64,000 bases of DNA from Diplolepis rosae. Taxonomy: Eukaryota; Arthropoda; Insecta; Hymenoptera; Diplolepididae. The stretch is from positions 3,162,001-3,226,000 of the forward strand of contig JAPYXD010000746.1 of NCBI GenBank assembly GCA_030998225.1. Direction: 5' to 3'. Numbering within the stretch: position 1 is the stretch's first letter; each line of letters starts with the position of its first letter. Under the pieces are notes generated by a model. The model was not told where the DNA came from, did no database searches, and saw only the letters and a list, made by a program, of their open reading frames with translations. The position numbers and the translations under genes were made by a program. Positions 29,901 through 44,517 of the stretch are shown in pieces.

Positions 29901-32900
29901 CTTTATTGAAGTTTTGACATAATCCGCCCATAAATGTAAAAAAAAAATTTTTCGTTTAACTTCGAATCTACGATTTACGCGTCAGTTTTTGCCCATTTTG
30001 ACTGTCTTCCGACAAATAAATTTTTATTAAATAATTTTTTTTAAGTAGCCCTTGTTATCGTCTTTCAGGTGGGGCATGTGAAAAATGTCACAAGTTTCTA
30101 GTTTTGGGTGAGATTTTACCATCTAACTCAAAATCATCGAATTTCGAGTCAGTTTTTACCCATTTTGACTGTCTTCCCACAAATGAATTTTTATTAAATA
30201 ATTATTTTTAAGTAGCCCTTGTAATCGTCTTTCAGGTGGGACATTTAAAAAATGTCACAAGTTTTTAGTTTTAGGTGAGAATTTACCGTTTAACTTAAAA
30301 TTAACGAATGTTCGGTTAGTTTTTCATTTTTTGAGCAAGATATTGCATTTAGAATCGTAAGACTGGTATTAAACCTATTTTTATTAAAGTTTTGACATAA
30401 TCCGCCCATAAATGTAAAAAAAAAATTTTTCGTTTAACTTCGAATCTACAAATTACGGGTCAGTTTTTCCCCATCTTGACTCTCTTCCGACAGATGAATT
30501 TCTATAAAATAATTTTTTTTAAGTAGCCCTTGTTATCGTCTTTCAGGTAGGGCATGTGAAAAATGTAACAAGTTTCTAGTTTTGGGTGTGATTTTATCAT
30601 CTAACTCAAAATCATCGAATTTCGGGTCAGTTTTTACCCATTTTGACTGTCTTACGACAAATGAATTTTTATTAAATAATTTTTTTTAAGTAGCCCTTGT
30701 AATCGTCTTTCAGGTGGGGCATGTAAAAAATTTCAGAAGTTTCTAGTTTTGGGTGAGCATTTACCGTCTAACTTAAAATTAACGAATGTTCGGTTAGTTT
30801 TTGATTTTTTGAGCAAGATATTGCATTTAGAAACGTATAACAGGTATTAAACCTATTTTTATTAAAGTTTTGACATAATCCGTCCATAAATGGAAAAAAA
30901 AAATTTTTCGTCTAACTTCGAATCTACAATTTTCGGGTCAGTTTTTGCCCATTTTGACTCTCTTCCGACAGATGAATTTCCATTAAATAGTTTTTTTTAA
31001 GTAGCCCTTGTTATCGTCTTTCAGGTGGGGCATGTGAAAAATGTCACAAGTTTCTAGTTTTGGGTGAGATTTTACCATCTAACTCAAAATCATCGAATTT
31101 CGAGTCAGTTTTTACCCATTTTGACTGTCTTACGACAAATGAATTTTTATTAAATAATTATTTTTAAGTAGCCCTTGTAATCGTCTTTCAGGTGGGGCAT
31201 GTAAAAAATTTCAGAAGTTTCTAGTTTTGGGTGAGCATTTACCGTCTAACTTAAAATTAACGAACGTTCGGTTAGTTTTTGATTTTTTGAGCAAGATATT
31301 GCATTTAGAAACGTAAGACAGGTATTAAACCTATTTTTATTAAAGTTTTGACATAATCCGCCCATAAATGTAAAAAAAAAATTTTTCGTTTAACTTCGAA
31401 TCTACGATTTACGCGTCAGTTTTTGCCCATTTTGACTGTCTTCCGACACATAAATTTTTATTAAATAATTTTTTTTAAGTAGCCCTTGTTATCGTCTTTC
31501 AGGTGTTGCATGTGAAAAATGTCACAAGTTTCTAGTTTTGGGTGAGATTTTACCATCTAACTCAAAATCATCGAATTTCGAGTCAGTTTTTACCCATTTT
31601 GACTGTGTTCCCACAAATGAATTTTTATTAAATAATTATTTTTAAGTAGCCCTTGTAATCGTCTTTCAGGTGGGACATTTAAAAAATGTCACAAGTTTTT
31701 AGTTTTAGGTGAGAATTTACCGTTTAACTTAAAATTAACGAATGTTCGGTTAGTTTTTCATTTTTTGAGCAAGATATTGCATTTAGAATCGTAAGACTGG
31801 TATTAAACCTATTTTTATTAAAGTTTTGACATAATCCGTCCATTAAAGGAAAAAAAAAATTTTTCGTCTAACTTCGAATTTACAAATTACGGGTCAGTTT
31901 TTCCCCATCTTGACTCTCTTCCGACAGATGAATTTCTATAAAATAATTTTTTTTAAGTAGCCCTTGTTATCGTCTTTCAGGTAGGGCATGTGAAAAATGT
32001 AACAAGTTTCTAGTTTTGGGTGTGATTTTATCATCTAACTCAAAATCATCGAATTTCGGGTCAGTTTTTACCCATTTTGACTGTCTTACGACAAATGAAT
32101 TTTTATTAAATAATTTTTTTTAAGTAGCCCTTGTAATCGTCTTTCAGGTGGGGCATGTGAAAAATGTCACAAGTTTCTAGTTTTGGGTGAGAATTTACCG
32201 TCTAACTCAAAATTAACGAACGTTCGGTTAGTTTTTGATTTTTTGAGCAAGATATTGCATTTAGAAATGTAAGACGGGTATTTTAAACCTATCTTTATTG
32301 AAGTTTTGACATAATCCGTCTATAAATGGAAAAAAAAAATTTTTCGTCCAACTTCGAATCTACGATTTACGGGTCAGTTTTTGACAATGTTGACTGTCTT
32401 CCAACAAATAAATTTCTATTAAATAATTTTTTTTAAGTAGCCCTTGTTATCGTCTTTCAGGTGGGGCATGTGAAAAATGTCACAAGTTTCTAGTTTTGGG
32501 TGAGATTTTACCATCTAACTCAAAATCATCGAGTTTCGAGTCAGTTTTTACCCATTTTGACTGTCTTCCCACAAATGAATTTTTATTAAATAATTATTTT
32601 TAAGTAGCCCTTGTAATCGTCTTTCACGTGGGACATTTAAAAAATGTCACAAGTTTTTAGTTTTAGGTGAGAATTTACCGTTTAACTTAAAATTAACGAA
32701 TGTTCGGTTAGTTTTTCATTTTTTGAGCAAGATATTGCATTTAGAATCGTAAGACTGGTATTAAACCTATTTTTATTAAAGTTTTGACATAATCCGTCCA
32801 TTAAAGGAAAAAAAAAATTTTTCGTCTAACTTCGAATTTACAAATTACGGGTCAGTTTTTCCCCATCTTGAATCTCTTCCGACAGACGAATTTCCATTAA

Positions 32901-35900
32901 ATAGTTTTTTTTAAGTAGCCCTTGTAATCGTCTTTCAGGTGGGGCATGTGAAAAATGTCAAAAGTTTCTAGTTTTGGGTGAGAGTTTACCGTCTATCTCA
33001 AAATCATCGAATTTCGGGTCAGTTTTTACCCATTTTGACTGTCTTCCGACAAATGAATTTTTATTAAATAATTTTTGTTATGTAGCCCCTGTTATCGTCT
33101 TTCAGGTGGGGCATGTAAAAAATGTAACAAGTTTTTAGTTTTGGGTGAGAATTTACCGTCTAACTTAAAATTAACGAATGTTCGGTTAGTTTTTGATTTT
33201 TTGAGCAAGATATTGCATTTAGAAACGTATAACAGGTATTAAACCTATTTTTATTAAAGTTTTGACATAATCCGTCCATAAATGGAAAAAAAAATTTTTC
33301 GTCTAACTTCGAATCTACAATTTTCGGGTCAGTTTTTGCCCATTTTGACTCTCTTCCGACAGATGAATTTCCATTAAATAATTTTTTTTAAGTAGCCCTT
33401 GTTATCGTCTTTCAGGTGGCGCATGTGAAAAATGTCACAAGTTTCTAGTTTTGCGTGAGAGTTTACCGTCTATCTCAAAATCATCGAATTTCGGGTCCGT
33501 TTTTACCCATTTTGACTGTTTTTCGACAAATGAATTTTTATTAAATAATTTTTGTTATGTAGCCCCTGTTATCGTCTTTCAGGTGGGGCATGTAAAAAAT
33601 GTCACAAGTTTTTAGTTTTGGGCGAGAATTTACCGTCTAACTTAAAATTAACGAATGTTCGGTTAGTTTTTGGTTTTTTGAGCAAGATATTGCATTTAGA
33701 AATGTAAGACGGGTATTAAACCTATTTTTGTTAAAGTTTTGACATAATACGTCCATAAATGGAAAAAAAAATTTTTCGTCTAACTTCGAATCTACAATTT
33801 TCGGGTCAGTTTTTGCCCATTTTGACTCTCTTCCGACAGATGAATTTCCATTAAATAGTTTTTTCTAAGTAGCCCTTGTTATCGTCTTTCAGGTGGGGCA
33901 TGTGAAAAATGTCACAAGTTTCTAGTTTTGGGTGAGATTTTACCATCTAACTCAAAATCATCGAATTTCGAGTCAGTTTTTACCCATTTTGACTGTCTTA
34001 CGACAAATGAATTTTTATTAAATAATTATTTTTAAGTAGCCCTTGTAATCGTCTTTCAGGTGTGGCATGTAAAAAATTTCAGAAGTTTCTAGTTTTGGGT
34101 GAGCATTTACCGTCTAACTTAAAATTAACGAACGTTCGGTTAGTTTTTGATTTTTTGAGCAAGATATTGCATTTAGAAATGTAAGACGGGTATTTTAAAC
34201 CTATTTTTATTAAAGTTTTGACATAATCCGCCCATAAATGTAAAAAAAAAATTTTTCGTCTAACTTCGAATCTACGATTTACGCGACTATTTTGCCCATT
34301 ATGACTGTCTTCCGACAAATAAATTTTTATTAAATAATTTTTTTTAAGTAGCCCTTGTTATCGTCTTTCAGGTGGGGCATGTGAAAAATGTCACAAGTTT
34401 CTAGTTTTGGGTGAGATTTTACCATCTAACTCAAAATCATCGAATTTCGAGTCAGTTTTTACCCATTTTGACTGTCTTCCCACAAATGAATTTTTATTAA
34501 ATAATTATTTTTAAGTAGCCCTTGTAATCGTCTTTCAGGTGGGACATTTAAAAAATGTCACAAGTTTTTAGTTTTAGGTGAGAATTTACCGTTTAACTTA
34601 AAATTAACGAATGTTCGGTTAGTTTTTCATTTTTTGAGCAAGATATTGCATTTAGAAACGTAAGACAGGTATTAAACCTATTTTTATTAAAGTTTTGACA
34701 TAATCCGCCCATAAATGTAAAAAAAAAATTTTTCGTTTAACTTCGAATCTACAAATTACGGGTCAGTTTTTCCCCATCTTGACTCTCTTCCGACAGATGA
34801 ATTTCTATAAAATAATTTTTTTTAAGTAGCCCTTGTTATCGTCTTTCAGGTAGGGCATGTGAAAAATGTAACAAGTTTCTAGTTTTGGGTGTGATTTTAT
34901 CATCTAACTCAAAATCATCGAATTTCGGGTCAGTTTTTACCCATTTTGACTGTCTTACGACAAATGAATTTTTATTAAATAATTTTTTTTAAGTAGCCCT
35001 TGTAATCGTCTTTCAGGTGGGGCATGTAAAAAATTTCAGAAGTTTCTAGTTTTGGGTGAGCATTTACCGTCTAACTTAAAATTAACGAACGTTCGGTTAG
35101 TTTTTGATTTTTTGAGCAAGATATTGCATTTAGAAACGTATAACAGGTATTAAACCTATTTTTATTAAAGTTTTGACATAATCCGTCCATAAATGGAAAA
35201 AAAAATTTTTCGTCTAACTTCGAATCTACAATTTTCGGGTCAGTTTTTGCCCATTTTGACTCTCTTCCGACAGATGAATTTCCATTAAATAGTTTTTTTT
35301 AAGTAGCCCTTGTTATCGTCTTTCAGGTGGGGCATGTGAAAAATGTCACAAGTTTCTAGTTTTGGGTGAGATTTTACCATCTAACTCAAAATCATCGAAT
35401 TTCGAGTCAGTTTTTACCCATTTTGACTGTCTTACGACAAATGAATTTTTATTAAATAATTATTTTTAAGTAGCCCTTGTAATCGTCTTTCAGTTGGGGC
35501 ATGTAAAAAATTTCAGAAGTTTCTAGTTTTGGGTGAGCATTTACCGTCTAACTTAAAATTAACGAACGTTCGGTTAGTTTTTGATTTTTTGAGCAAGATA
35601 TTGCATTTAGAAACGTAAGACAGGTATTAAACCTATTTTTATTAAAGTTTTGACATAATCCGCCCATAAATGTAAAAAAAAAATTTTTCGTTTAACTTCG
35701 AATCTACGATTTACGCGTCAGTTTTTGCCCATTATGACTGTCTTCCGACAAATAAATTTTTATTAAATAATTTTTTTAAGTAGCCCTTGTTATCGTCTTT
35801 CAGGTGTTGCATGTGAAAAATGTCACAAGTTTCTAGTTTTGGGTGAGAATTTACCGTCTAACTCAAAATCATCGAATTTCGAGTCAGTTTTTACCCATTT

Positions 35901-36899
35901 TGACTGTGTTCCCACAAATGAATTTTTATTAAATAATTATTTTTAAGTAGCCCTTGTAATCGTCTTTCAGGTGGGACATTTAAAAAATGTCACAAGTTTT
36001 TAGTTTTAGGTGAGAATTTACCGTTTAACTTAAAATTAACGAATGTTCGGTTAGTTTTTCATTTTTTGAGCAAGATATTGCATTTAGAATCGTAAGACTG
36101 GTATTAAACCTATTTTTATTAAAGTTTTGACATAATCCGTCCATAAAAGGAAAAAAACCATTTTTCGTCTAACTTCGAATTTACAAATTACGGGTCAGTT
36201 TTTCCCCATCTTGACTCTCTTCCGACAGATGAATTTCTACAAAATAATTTTTTTAAGTAGCCCTTGTTATCGTCTTTCAGGTAGGGCATGTGAAAAATGT
36301 AACAAGTTTCTAGTTTTGGGTGTGATTTTATCATCTAACTCAAAATCATCGAATTTCGGGTCAGTTTTTACCCATTTTGACTGTCTTACGACAAATGAAT
36401 TTTTATTAAATAATTTTTTTTAAGTAGCCCTTGTAATCGTCTTTCAGGTGGGGCATGTGAAAAATGTCACAAGTTTCTAGTTTTGGGTGAGAATTTACCG
36501 TCTAACTCAAAATTAACGAACGTTCGGTTAGTTTTTGATTTTTTGAGCAAGATATTGCATTTAGAAATGTAAGACGGGTATTTTAAACCTATCTTTATTG
36601 AAGTTTTGACATAATCCGTCTATAAATGGAAAAAAAAATTTTTCGTCCAACTTCGAATCTACGATTTACGGGTCAGTTTTTGACAATGTTGACTGTCTTC
36701 CAACAAATAAATTTCTATTAAATATTTTTTTTTAAGTAGCCCTTGTTATCGTCTTTCAGGTGGGGCATGTGAAAAATGTCACAAGTTTCTAGTTTTGGGT
36801 GAGATTTTACCATCTAACTCAAAATCATCGAATTTCGAGTCAGTTTTTACCCATTTTGACTGTCTTCCCACAAATGAATTTTTATTAAATAATTATTTT

Positions 36900-37500
36900 T
36901 AAGTAGCCCTTGTAATCGTCTTTCACGTGGGACATTTAAAAAATGTCACAAGTTTTTAGTTTTAGGTGAGAATTTACCGTTTAACTTAAAATTAACGAAT
37001 GTTCGGTTAGTTTTTCATTTTTTGAGCAAGATATTGCATTTAGAATCGTAAGACTGGTATTAAACCTATTTTTATTAAAGTTTTGACATAATCCGTCCAT
37101 TAAAGGAAAAAAAAAATTTTTCGTCTAACTTCGAATTTACAAATTACGGGTCAGTTTTTCCCCATCTTGACTCTCTTCCGACAGATGAATTTCTATAAAA
37201 TAATTTTTTTTAAGTAGCCCTTGTTATCGTCTTTCAGGTGGGGCATGTGAAAAATGTCACAAGTTTCTAGTTTTGGGTGAGAATTTACCGTCTGACTCAA
37301 AATTAACGAATGTTCGGTTAGTTTTTGATTTTTTGAGCAAGATATTGCATTTAGAAACGTATAACAGGTATTAAACCTATTTTTATTAAAGTTTTGACAT
37401 AATCCGTCCATAAATGGAAAAAAAAAATTTTTCGTCTAACTTCGAATCTACAATTTTCGGGTCAGTTTTTGCCCATTTTGACTCTCTTCCGACAGATGAA
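36900..37500 (+). repeat. Satellite unit lacking subunit B
   Basis: A1 markers at 37036 and 37347 are only 311 bp apart, the length of A1 plus A2. A B subunit has been lost, most simply by unequal exchange between the homologous A2 and B. Confidence 0.8.
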
Positions 37501-38780
37501 TTTCCATTAAATAGTTTTTTTTAAGTAGCCCTTGTTATCGTCTTTCAGGTGGGGCATGTGAAAAATGTCACAAGTTTCTAGTTTTGGGTGAGATTTTACC
37601 ATCTAACTCAAAATCATCGAATTTCGAGTCAGTTTTTACCCATTTTGACTGTCTTCCCACAAATGAATTTTTATTAAATAATTATTTTTAAGTAGCCCTT
37701 GTAATCGTCTTTCACGTGGGACATTTAAAAAATGTCACAAGTTTTTCGTTTTAGGTGAGAATTTACCGTTTAACTTAAAATTAACGAATGTTCGGTTAGT
37801 TTTTCATTTTTTGAGCAAGATATTGCATTTAGAATCGTAAGACTGGTATTAAACCTATTTTTATTAAAGTTTTGACATAATCCGTCCATTAAAGGAAAAA
37901 AAAAATTTTTCGTCTAACTTCGAATTTACAAATTACGGGTCAGTTTTTCCCCATCTTGACTCTCTTCCGACAGATGAATTTCTATAAAATAATTTTTTTT
38001 AAGTAGCCCTTGTTATCGTCTTTCAGGTAGGGCATGTGAAAAATGTAACAAGTTTCTAGTTTTGGGTGTGATTTTATCATCTAACTCAAAATCATCGAAT
38101 TTCGGGTCAGTTTTTACCCATTTTGACTGTCTTACGACAAATGAATTTTTATTAAATAATTTTTTTTAAGTAGCCCTTGTAATCGTCTTTCAGGTGGGGC
38201 ATGTAAAAAATTTCAGAAGTTTCTAGTTTTGGGTGAGCATTTACCGTCTAACTTAAAATTAACGAACGTTCGGTTAGTTTTTGATTTTTTGAGCAAGATA
38301 TTGCATTTAGAAACGTAAGACAGGTATTAAACCTATTTTTATTAAAGTTTTGACATAATCCGCCCATAAATGTAAAAAAAAAATTTTTCGTTTAACTTCG
38401 AATCTACGATTTACGCGTCAGTTTTTGCCCATTTTGACTGCCTACCGACAAATGAATTTTGAATAAATAATTTTTATTATGTAGCTCTTGTTATCGCCTT
38501 TCAGGTGGGGTGTGTGAAAAAAGTCACAAGTATCTAGTTTTGGGTGAGTATGTACAGTCTAACTCAAAATCATCGAATTTCGGGTCCGTTTTTACCCATT
38601 TTGACTGCCTTCCGACAAATGAATTTTGAATAAATAATTTTTATTACGTAGCTCTTGTTATCGCCTTTCAGGTGGGGTGTGTGAAAAATGTCACAAGTTT
38701 CTAGTTTTGGGTGAGAATTTACCGTTTAACTTAAAATTAACGAATGTTCGGTTAGTTTTTCATTTTTTGAGCAAGATATT

Positions 38781-40070
38781 GCATTTAGAAACGTAAGACA
38801 GGTATTAAACCTATTTTTATTAAAGTTTTGACATAATCCGTCTATAAATGTAAAAAAAAATTTTTCGTCCAACTTCGAATCTACGATTTACGGGTCAGTT
38901 TTTGACAATGTTGACTGTCTTCCAACAAATAAATTTCTATTAAATAATTTTTTTTAAGTAGCCCTTGCTATCGTCTTTCAGGTGGGGCATGTGAAAAATG
39001 TCAAAAGTTTCTAGTTTTGGGTGAGAATTTACCGTATAACTCAAAATCATCGAATTTCGGGTCAGTTTTTACCCATTTTGACTGTCTTCCGACAAATGAA
39101 TTTTTATTAAATAATTTTTGTTATGTAGCCCCTGTTATCGTCTTTCAGGTGGGGCATGTAAAAAATGTAACAAGTTTTTAGTTTTGGGTGAGAATTTACC
39201 GTATAACTCAAAATCATCGAATTTCGGGTCAGTTTTTACCCATTTTGACTGTCTTCCGACAAATGAATTTTTATTAAATAATTTTTGTTATGTAGCCCCT
39301 GTTATCGTCTTTCAGGTGGGGCATGTAAAAAATGTAACAAGTTTTTAGTTTTGGGTGAGAATTTACCGTCTAACTTAAAATTAACGAATGTTCGGTTAGT
39401 TTTTGATTTTTTGCGCAAGATATTGCATTTAGAAACGTATAACAGGTATTAAACCTATTTTTATTAAAGTTTTGACATAATCCGTCCATAAATGGAAAAA
39501 AAAAATTTTTCGTCCAACTTCGAATCTACGATTTACGGGTCAGTTTTTGACAATGTTGACTGTCTTCCAACAAATAAATTTCTATTAAATAATTTTTTTT
39601 AAGTAGCCCTTGCTATCGTCTTTCAGGTGGGGCATGTGAAAAATGTCAAAAGTTTCTAGTTTTGGGTGAGAATTTACCGTATAACTCAAAATCATCGAAT
39701 TTCGGGTCAGTTTTTGCCCATTTTGACTGTCTTCCGACATATGAATTTCTATAAAATAATTATTTTTAAGTAGCCCTTGTAATCGTCTTTCAGGTGGGGC
39801 ATGTGAAAAATGTCACAAGTTTCTAGTTTTGCGTGAGAGTTTACCGTCTATCTCAAAATCATCGAATTTCGGGTCAGTTTTTACCCATTTTGACTGTCTT
39901 CCGACAAATGAATTTTTATTAAATAATTTTTGTTATGTAGCCCCTGTTATCGTCTTTCAGGTGGGGCATGTAAAAAATGTAACAAGTTTTTAGTTTTGGG
40001 TGAGAATTTACCGTCTAACTTAAAATTAACGAATGTTCGGTTAGTTTTTGATTTTTTGAGCAAGATATTG
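38781..40070 (+). repeat. Two satellite units with an extra B subunit
   Basis: A1 markers at 38781, 39425 and 40070 are 644 and 645 bp apart, equal to the usual unit plus one B. The B copies in 39020-39360 are almost identical in tandem. The same arrangement returns at 45950-47239. Confidence 0.8.
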
Positions 40071-43000
40071 CATTTAGAAACGTATAACAGGTATTAAACC
40101 TATTTTTATTAAAGTTTTGACATAATCCGTCCATAAATGGAAAAAAAAAATTTTTCGTCTAACTTCGAATCTACAATTTTCGGGTCAGTTTTTGCCCATT
40201 TTGACTCTCTTCCGACAGATGAATTTCCATTAAATAGTTTTTTTTAAGTAGCCCTTGTTATCGTCTTTCAGGTGGGGCATGTGAAAAATGTCACAAGTTT
40301 CTAGTTTTGCGTGAGAGTTTACCGTCTATCTCAAAATCATCGAATTTCGGGTCCGTTTTTACCCATTTTGACTGTCTTCCGACAAATGAATTTTTATTAA
40401 ATAATTTTTGTTATGTAGCCCCTGTTATCGTCTTTCAGGTGGGGCATGTAAAAAATGTAACAAGTTTCTAGTTTTGGGCGAGAATTTACCGTCTAACGTA
40501 AAATTAACGAATGTTCGGTTAGTTTTTGGTTTTTTGAGCAAGATATTGCATTTAGAAATGTAAGACGGGTATTAAACCTATTTTTGTTAAAGTTTTGACA
40601 TAATACGTCCATAAATGGAAAAAAAAAATTTTTCGTCTAACTTCGAATCTACAATTTTCGGGTCAGTTTTTGCCCATTTTGACTCTCTTCCGACAGATGA
40701 ATTTCCATTAAATAGTTTTTTCTAAGTAGCCCTTGTTATCGTCTTTCAGGTGGGGCATGTGAAAAATGTCACAAGTTTCTAGTTTTGGGTGAGATTTTAC
40801 CATCTAACTCAAAATCATCGAATTTCGAGTCAGTTTTTACCCATTTTGACTGTCTTACGACAAATGAATTTTTATTAAATAATTATTTTTAAGTAGCCCT
40901 TGTAATCGTCTTTCAGTTGGGGCATGTAAAAAATTTCAGAAGTTTCTAGTTTTGGGTGAGCATTTACCGTCTAACTTAAAATTAACGAACGTTCGGTTAG
41001 TTTTTGATTTTTTGAGCAAGATATTGCATTTAGAAATGTAAGACGGGTATTTTAAACCTATCTTTATTGAAGTTTTGACATAATCCGCCCATAAATGTAA
41101 AAAAAAAATTTTTCGTTTAACTTCGAATCTACGATTTACGCGACTATTTTGCCCATTATGACTGTCTTCCGACAAATAAATTTTTATTAAATAATTTTTT
41201 TTAAGTAGCCCTTGTTATCGTCTTTCAGGTGGGGCATGTGAAAAATGTCACAAGTTTCTAGTTTTGGGTGAGATTTTACCATCTAACTCAAAATCATCGA
41301 ATTTCGAGTCAGTTTTTACCCATTTTGACTGTGTTCCCACAAATGAATTTTTATTAAATAATTATTTTTAAGTAGCCCTTGTAATCGTCTTTCAGGTGGG
41401 ACATTTAAAAAATGTCACAAGTTTTTAGTTTTAGGTGAGAATTTACCGTTTAACTTAAAATTAACGAATGTTCGGTTAGTTTTTCATTTTTTGAGCAAGA
41501 TATTGCATTTAGAATCGTAAGACTGGTATTAAACCTATTTTTATTAAAGTTTTGACATAATCCGTCCATAAATGTAAAAAAAAAATTTTTCGTTTATCTT
41601 CGAATCTACGTTTTACGCGTCAGTTTTTCCCCATCTTGACTCTCTTCCGACAGATGAATTTCTATAAAATAATTTTTTTTTAAGTAGCCCTTGTTATCGT
41701 CTTTCAGGTAGGGCATGTGAAAAATGTAACAAGTTTCTAGTTTTGGGTGTGATTTTATCATCTAACTCAAAATCATCGAATTTCGGGTCAGTTTTTACCC
41801 ATTTTGACTGTCTTACGACAAATGAATTTTTATTAAATAATTTTTTTTAAGTAGCCCTTGTAATCGTCTTTCAGGTGGGGCATGTAAAAAATTTCAGAAG
41901 TTTCTAGTTTTGGGTGAGCATTTACCGTCTAACTTAAAATTAACGAATGTTCGGTTAGTTTTTGATTTTTTGAGCAAGATATTGCATTTAGAAACGTATA
42001 ACAGGTATTAATCCTATTTTTATTAAAGTTTTGACATAATCCGTCCATAAATGGAATAAAAAAATTTTTCGTCTAACTTCGAATCTACAATTTTCGGGTC
42101 AGTTTTTGCCCATTTTGACTCTCTTCCGACAGATGAATTTCCATTAAATAGTTTTTTTTAAGTAGCCCTTGTTATCGTCTTTCAGGTGGGGCATGTGAAA
42201 AATGTCACAAGTTTCTAGTTTTGGGTGAGATTTTACCATCTAACTCAAAATCATCGAATTTCGAGTCAGTTTTTACCCATTTTGACTGTCTTACGACAAA
42301 TGAATTTTTATTAAATAATTTTTTTTAAGTAGCCCTTGTAATCGTCTTTCAGGTGTGGCATGTAAAAAATTTCAGAAGTTTCTAGTTTTGGGTGAGCATT
42401 TACCGTCTAACTTAAAATTAACGAACGTTCGGTTAGTTTTTGATTTTTTGAGCAAGATATTGCATTTAGAAATGTAAGACGGGTATTTTAAACCTATCTT
42501 TATTAAAGTTTTGACATAATCCGTCCATAAATGTAAAAAAAAATTTTTCGTCTAACTTCGAATCTACGATTTACGCGACTATTTTGCCCATTATGACTGT
42601 CTTCCGACACATGAATTTTTATTAAATAATTTTTTTTAAGTAGCCCTTGTTATCGTCTTTCAGGTGGGGCATGTGAAAAATGTCACAAGTTTCTAGTTTT
42701 GGGTGAGATTTTACCATCTAACTCAAAATCATCGAATTTCGAGTCAGTTTTTACCCATTTTGACTGTCTTCCCACAAATGAATTTTTATTAAATAATTAT
42801 TTTTAAGTAGCCCTTGTAATCGTCTTTCAGGTGGGACATTTAAAAAATGTCACAAGTTTTTAGTTTTAGGTGAGAATTTACCGTTTAACTTAAAATTAAC
42901 GAATGTTCGGTTAGTTTTTCATTTTTTGAGCAAGATATTGCATTTAGAATCGTAAGACTGGTATTAAACCTATTTTTATTAAAGTTTTGACATAATCCGT

Positions 43001-43896
43001 CCATTAAAGGAAAAAAAAAATTTTTCGTCTAACTTCGAATTTACAAATTACGGGTCAGTTTTTCCCCATCTTGACTCTCTTCCGACAGATGAATTTCTAT
43101 AAAATAATTTTTTTTAAGTAGCCCTTGTTATCGTCTTTCAGGTAGGGCATGTGAAAAATGTAACAAGTTTCTAGTTTTGGGTGTGATTTTATCATCTAAC
43201 TCAAAATCATCGAATTTCGGGTCAGTTTTTACCCATTTTGACTGTCTTCCGAAAATTGTTTTTTTATTAAATAATTTTTTTTAAGTAGCCCTTGTAATCG
43301 TCTTTCAGGTGGGGCATGTGAAAAATGTCACAAGTTTCTAGTTTTGGGTGAGAATTTACCGTCTAACTCAAAATTAACGAACGTTCGGTTAGTTTTTGAT
43401 TTTTTGAGCAAGATATTGCATTTAGAAATGTAAGACGGGTATTTTAAACCTATCTTTATTGAAGTTTTGACATAATCCGTCTATAAATGGAAAAAAAAAT
43501 TTTTCGTCCAACTTCGAATCTACGATTTACGGGTCAGTTTTTGACAATGTTGACTGTCTTCCAACAAATAAATTTCTATTAAATAATTTTTTTTAAGTAG
43601 CCCTTGTTATCGTCTTTCAGGTGGGGCATGTGAAAAATGTCACAAGTTTCTAGTTTTGGGTGAGATTTTACCATCTAACTCAAAATCATCGAATTTCGAG
43701 TCAGTTTTTACCCATTTTGACTGTCTTCCCACAAATGAATTTTTATTAAATAATTATTTTTAAGTAGCCCTTGTAATCGTCTTTCACGTGGGACATTTAA
43801 AAAATGTCACAAGTTTTTCGTTTTAGGTGAGAATTTACCGTTTAACTTAAAATTAACGAATGTTGGGTTAGTTTTTGATTTTTTGAGCAAGATATT

Positions 43897-44517
43897 GCAT
43901 TTAGAATCGTAAGACTGGTATTAAACCTATTTTTATTAAAGTTTTGACATAATCCGTCCATAAAAGGAAAAAAAAAATTTTTCGTCTAACTTCGAATTTA
44001 CAAATTACGGGTCAGTTTTTCCCCATCTTGACTCTCTTCCGACAGATGAATTTCTATAAAATAATTTTTTTTAAGTAGCCCTTGTTATCGTCTTTCAGGT
44101 AGGGCATGTGAAAAATGTAACAAGTTTCTAGTTTTAGGTGAGAATTTACCGTTTAACTTAAAATTGACGAATGTTCGGTTTGTTTTTGATTTTTTGAGCA
44201 AGATATTGCATTTAGAAACGTAAGACAGGTATTACACCTATTTTTATTAAAGTTTTGACAAAATCCGTCCATAAATGAAAAAAAAAAATTTTTTCTAACT
44301 TCGAATCTACTATTTACGGGTCAGTTTTCGCCGATTTTGACTGTCTTCCGACATATGAATTTCTATTAAATAATTTTTTTTGAGTATCCCTTGTTATCGC
44401 CTTACAGGTGGGGTGTGTGAAAAATGTCACAAGTTTTTAGTTTTAGGTGAGAATTTACCGTTTAACTTAAAATTAACGAATGTTCGGTTAGTTTTTGATT
44501 TTTTGAGCAAGATATTG
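43897..44517 (+). repeat. Two consecutive satellite units lacking B
   Basis: A1 markers at 43897, 44208 and 44517 are 311 and 309 bp apart. The middle unit has rare variants (ATTGACGAATG, GGTTTGTTTTTG, ATTACACC) that are also found at 53551. Confidence 0.8.
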
